Below, piece by piece: positions 6,931-7,536 of a DNA stretch of 7,536 nt. Below the pieces are notes generated by a model. That model had not been told where the DNA came from and did no database searches. It worked only from the letters and a program-made list of their open reading frames with translations. Both the position numbers and the translations under genes were made by a program. This stretch comes from JAWVZH01 sp033722295 (GTDB lineage: Bacteria; Bacteroidota; Bacteroidia; Chitinophagales; Saprospiraceae), in the NCBI GenBank assembly GCA_033722295.1, contig JAWVZH010000134.1:1-7536 (forward strand), given 5' to 3'. Positions within the stretch are counted from its first letter, which is position 1. The number at the start of each line of letters is the position of its first letter.

Positions 6931-6939
6931 GGAGGGTCT
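6923..6939. repeat. Hairpin at the copy 1/copy 2 junction
   Basis: AGACCCT (6923-6929), loop TGG (6930-6932) and AGGGTCT (6933-6939) form a perfect 7-bp stem. The same structure spans the copy 2/copy 3 junction at 7101-7117 as GGACCCT-TGG-AGGGTCT, where one pair becomes G-T on one strand. No T-run follows on either strand, so it is not a standard intrinsic terminator. Confidence 0.75.
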
Positions 6940-7108
6940 GTAAGAGCATCTAGCATCTGGCCGCTTGCCCTGAAAGACAGATATAATCGCCATTTTGTAT
7001 ACAGATACTACAATTATCTAGCAACTGCACTGATATTTAATGGCATTTTCATATTTCATATTTTCTATTTCATATCTCCAATTAAACCTTGAGGGTGTAG
7101 GGACCCTT
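6931..7108. repeat. Array copy 2 (178 bp)
   Basis: Compared with copy 1 it lacks one heptamer (four units, 7050-7077) and one G in the CTTGGAGGG motif (CTTGAGGG near 7089-7096), which together account for the 8-bp length difference. It ends in TAGGGACCCT (7098-7107). Confidence 0.93.
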
Positions 7109-7260
7109 GGAGGGTCTGTAATAGCATCTAGCATCTGGCCGCTTGCCCTGAAAGACAGATATAATCGCCATTTTGTAAACAGATGCTACAATTATCTAGC
7201 AACTGCACTGATGTTTAATGGCATTTTCATATTTCATATCTCCAATCAACCCGTGGAGGG
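7109..7260. repeat. Array copy 3 (152 bp, shortened end)
   Basis: It has only two heptamers (7228-7241), 14 bp fewer than copy 2. After TCTCCAAT it diverges (CAACCCGTGGAGGGTATC) and lacks the terminal TAG(A/G)GACCCT sequence, so it is either truncated or marks the natural array end. Confidence 0.9.
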
Positions 7261-7266
7261 TATCTT

Positions 7267-7280
7267 ATAGATTGATCTAT
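7267..7280. promoter_or_regulatory. Short palindrome upstream of the deacetylase gene
   Basis: ATAGAT-TG-ATCTAT has 6-bp perfect arms around a 2-bp centre and lies 26 bp before the GTG at 7307, just outside the repeat array. It could be an operator for a dimeric regulator. A 14-bp AT-rich palindrome can also arise by chance, and no clear TAnnTTTG promoter element is seen next to it. Confidence 0.25.
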
Positions 7281-7306
7281 TTAATCTCTTGCCTGTTCTA
7301 TACGCC

Positions 7307-7536
7307 GTGAAAGTTGCCTATTCAGACATCTACATTTACCAATTACCAGAAGGACACCGGTTTCCCATGGAGAAGTATGAATTGTTACCTCAACAATTGC
7401 TACTGGAGAATGTCGTGGAGGAGAACGACTTTTTCGAACCCGATCCCTGTAGCGATGAGATACTTCTTTGGACACATTCACCTGAATACCTGCATAAGCT
7501 CATGCATCTGGATCTCAGCAGGAAGGAGGAGCGAAA
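7307..7536 (+). CDS. Histone deacetylase / acetoin-utilisation family hydrolase, N-terminal part (runs off the right edge)
   Basis: The first 76 codons are visible and the frame is open to the window edge. The N-terminus, MKVAYSDIYI then LPEGHRFPMEKYELLPQQLL, has the conserved H-x-FPM-KY signature of bacterial members of the arginase/deacetylase superfamily. The later THSPEYLHKL (56-65) matches the family's 'HS.EY...L' segment. Family enzymes are Zn-dependent amidohydrolases of about 300 residues that remove acetyl groups from lysine or small amines. The catalytic His-His and the Asp/His zinc ligands would lie beyond the window, so activity cannot be judged. The chosen start is GTG, which places MKVAYSD at the family's usual N-terminus. 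A TTG at 7289 is in frame and would add six residues; an in-frame TAG at 7268 closes the frame further upstream. The gene follows the repeat array directly. Confidence 0.88.
   Translation, partial: MKVAYSDIYIYQLPEGHRFPMEKYELLPQQLLLENVVEENDFFEPDPCSDEILLWTHSPEYLHKLMHLDLSRKEER

Larger units (their letters stand above)
6745..7260. repeat. Three-copy tandem array of a ~180-bp AT-rich unit
   Basis: Three head-to-tail copies begin with GGAGGGTCTGTAA at 6745, 6931 and 7109, giving periods of 186 and 178 bp and a shortened third copy of about 152 bp. Outside the heptamer tract, copies differ by only a handful of substitutions. Copies 1 and 3 share some variants (GTAAAC, GATGTTT) while copies 2 and 3 share others (CCGCTT, GAAAGA, AACTGC), so the copies look mosaic. 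Left identity starts abruptly at about 6744, and the right end is again GGAGGGT (7254-7260). The array fills most of the 578-bp gap between the lipoprotein stop and the deacetylase start. No protein-coding signal is convincing here. Function is unknown; it could be a duplicated non-autonomous element, a dispersed intergenic repeat family or a structured RNA. Confidence 0.95.

Noticed and set aside
6745..7260. CRISPR array
   Set aside because: Units of about 180 bp are nearly identical along their whole length with no variable spacers, and no cas gene is nearby.
6910..7270. Two overlapping plus-strand ORFs in the repeat array sharing a peptide with the segment SSIWPLALKDRYNRHFV
   Set aside because: They are the same repeat translated twice. 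Copy 1 has a TAA in this frame, a 1-bp loss shifts the frame after copy 2, and all amino-acid-level differences between copies (R/I, Y/N, Y/C, I/M) are replacements, which is not the pattern of a conserved protein.

Overview
The window looks like chromosomal sequence from a member of the Bacteroidota (probably a marine or environmental Cytophagales/Flavobacteriales-type organism; I cannot name the genus). The main clues are an exported protein starting with the CBM9-like module typical of DUF5916 proteins, a phosphopantetheinyl transferase with a GIDIQ motif, weak Shine-Dalgarno signals, and several upstream regions with the TTG / ~18-22 nt / TAnnTTTG-like promoter pattern of this phylum. Base composition is intermediate, and the only strongly AT-rich stretch is the repeat array near the right end.

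Layout from left to right. Positions 1-555 (minus) hold the N-terminal 185 residues of a secreted DUF5916/CBM9-like protein that runs off the left edge. Divergent from it is a two-gene unit: odhB (sucB), the E2 succinyltransferase of the 2-oxoglutarate dehydrogenase complex, followed after one base by a five-helix membrane protein of unknown function. A separate small helical cytosolic protein (2648-3100) has its own plausible promoter. It converges with an SLC13-type anion permease carrying two central TrkA-C domains (3119-4900, minus). Next, also on the minus strand, is dcd (dCTP deaminase). Divergent from dcd are a Sfp-type 4'-phosphopantetheinyl transferase and an overlapping small lipoprotein gene.

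Positions 6729-7306 contain no credible gene. Most of this stretch is a tandem array of three near-identical copies (186, 178 and 152 bp) of an AT-rich unit. Each unit contains a nested CATATTT-like heptamer tract with 5, 4 and 2 units, and the unit junctions form small hairpins. The window ends with the first 76 codons of a histone deacetylase / acetoin-utilisation family hydrolase starting at a GTG at 7307.

Most genes are housekeeping: TCA cycle (odhB), pyrimidine deoxynucleotide supply (dcd), carrier-protein activation (the PPTase) and anion transport. They do not form one pathway and no defence or mobile system is evident. The part least explained by known features is the repeat array. 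The next most interesting points are the 'TAG..D.GF' loop of the dCTP deaminase, which resembles bifunctional deaminase/dUTPases, and the uncharacterised small proteins next to odhB.
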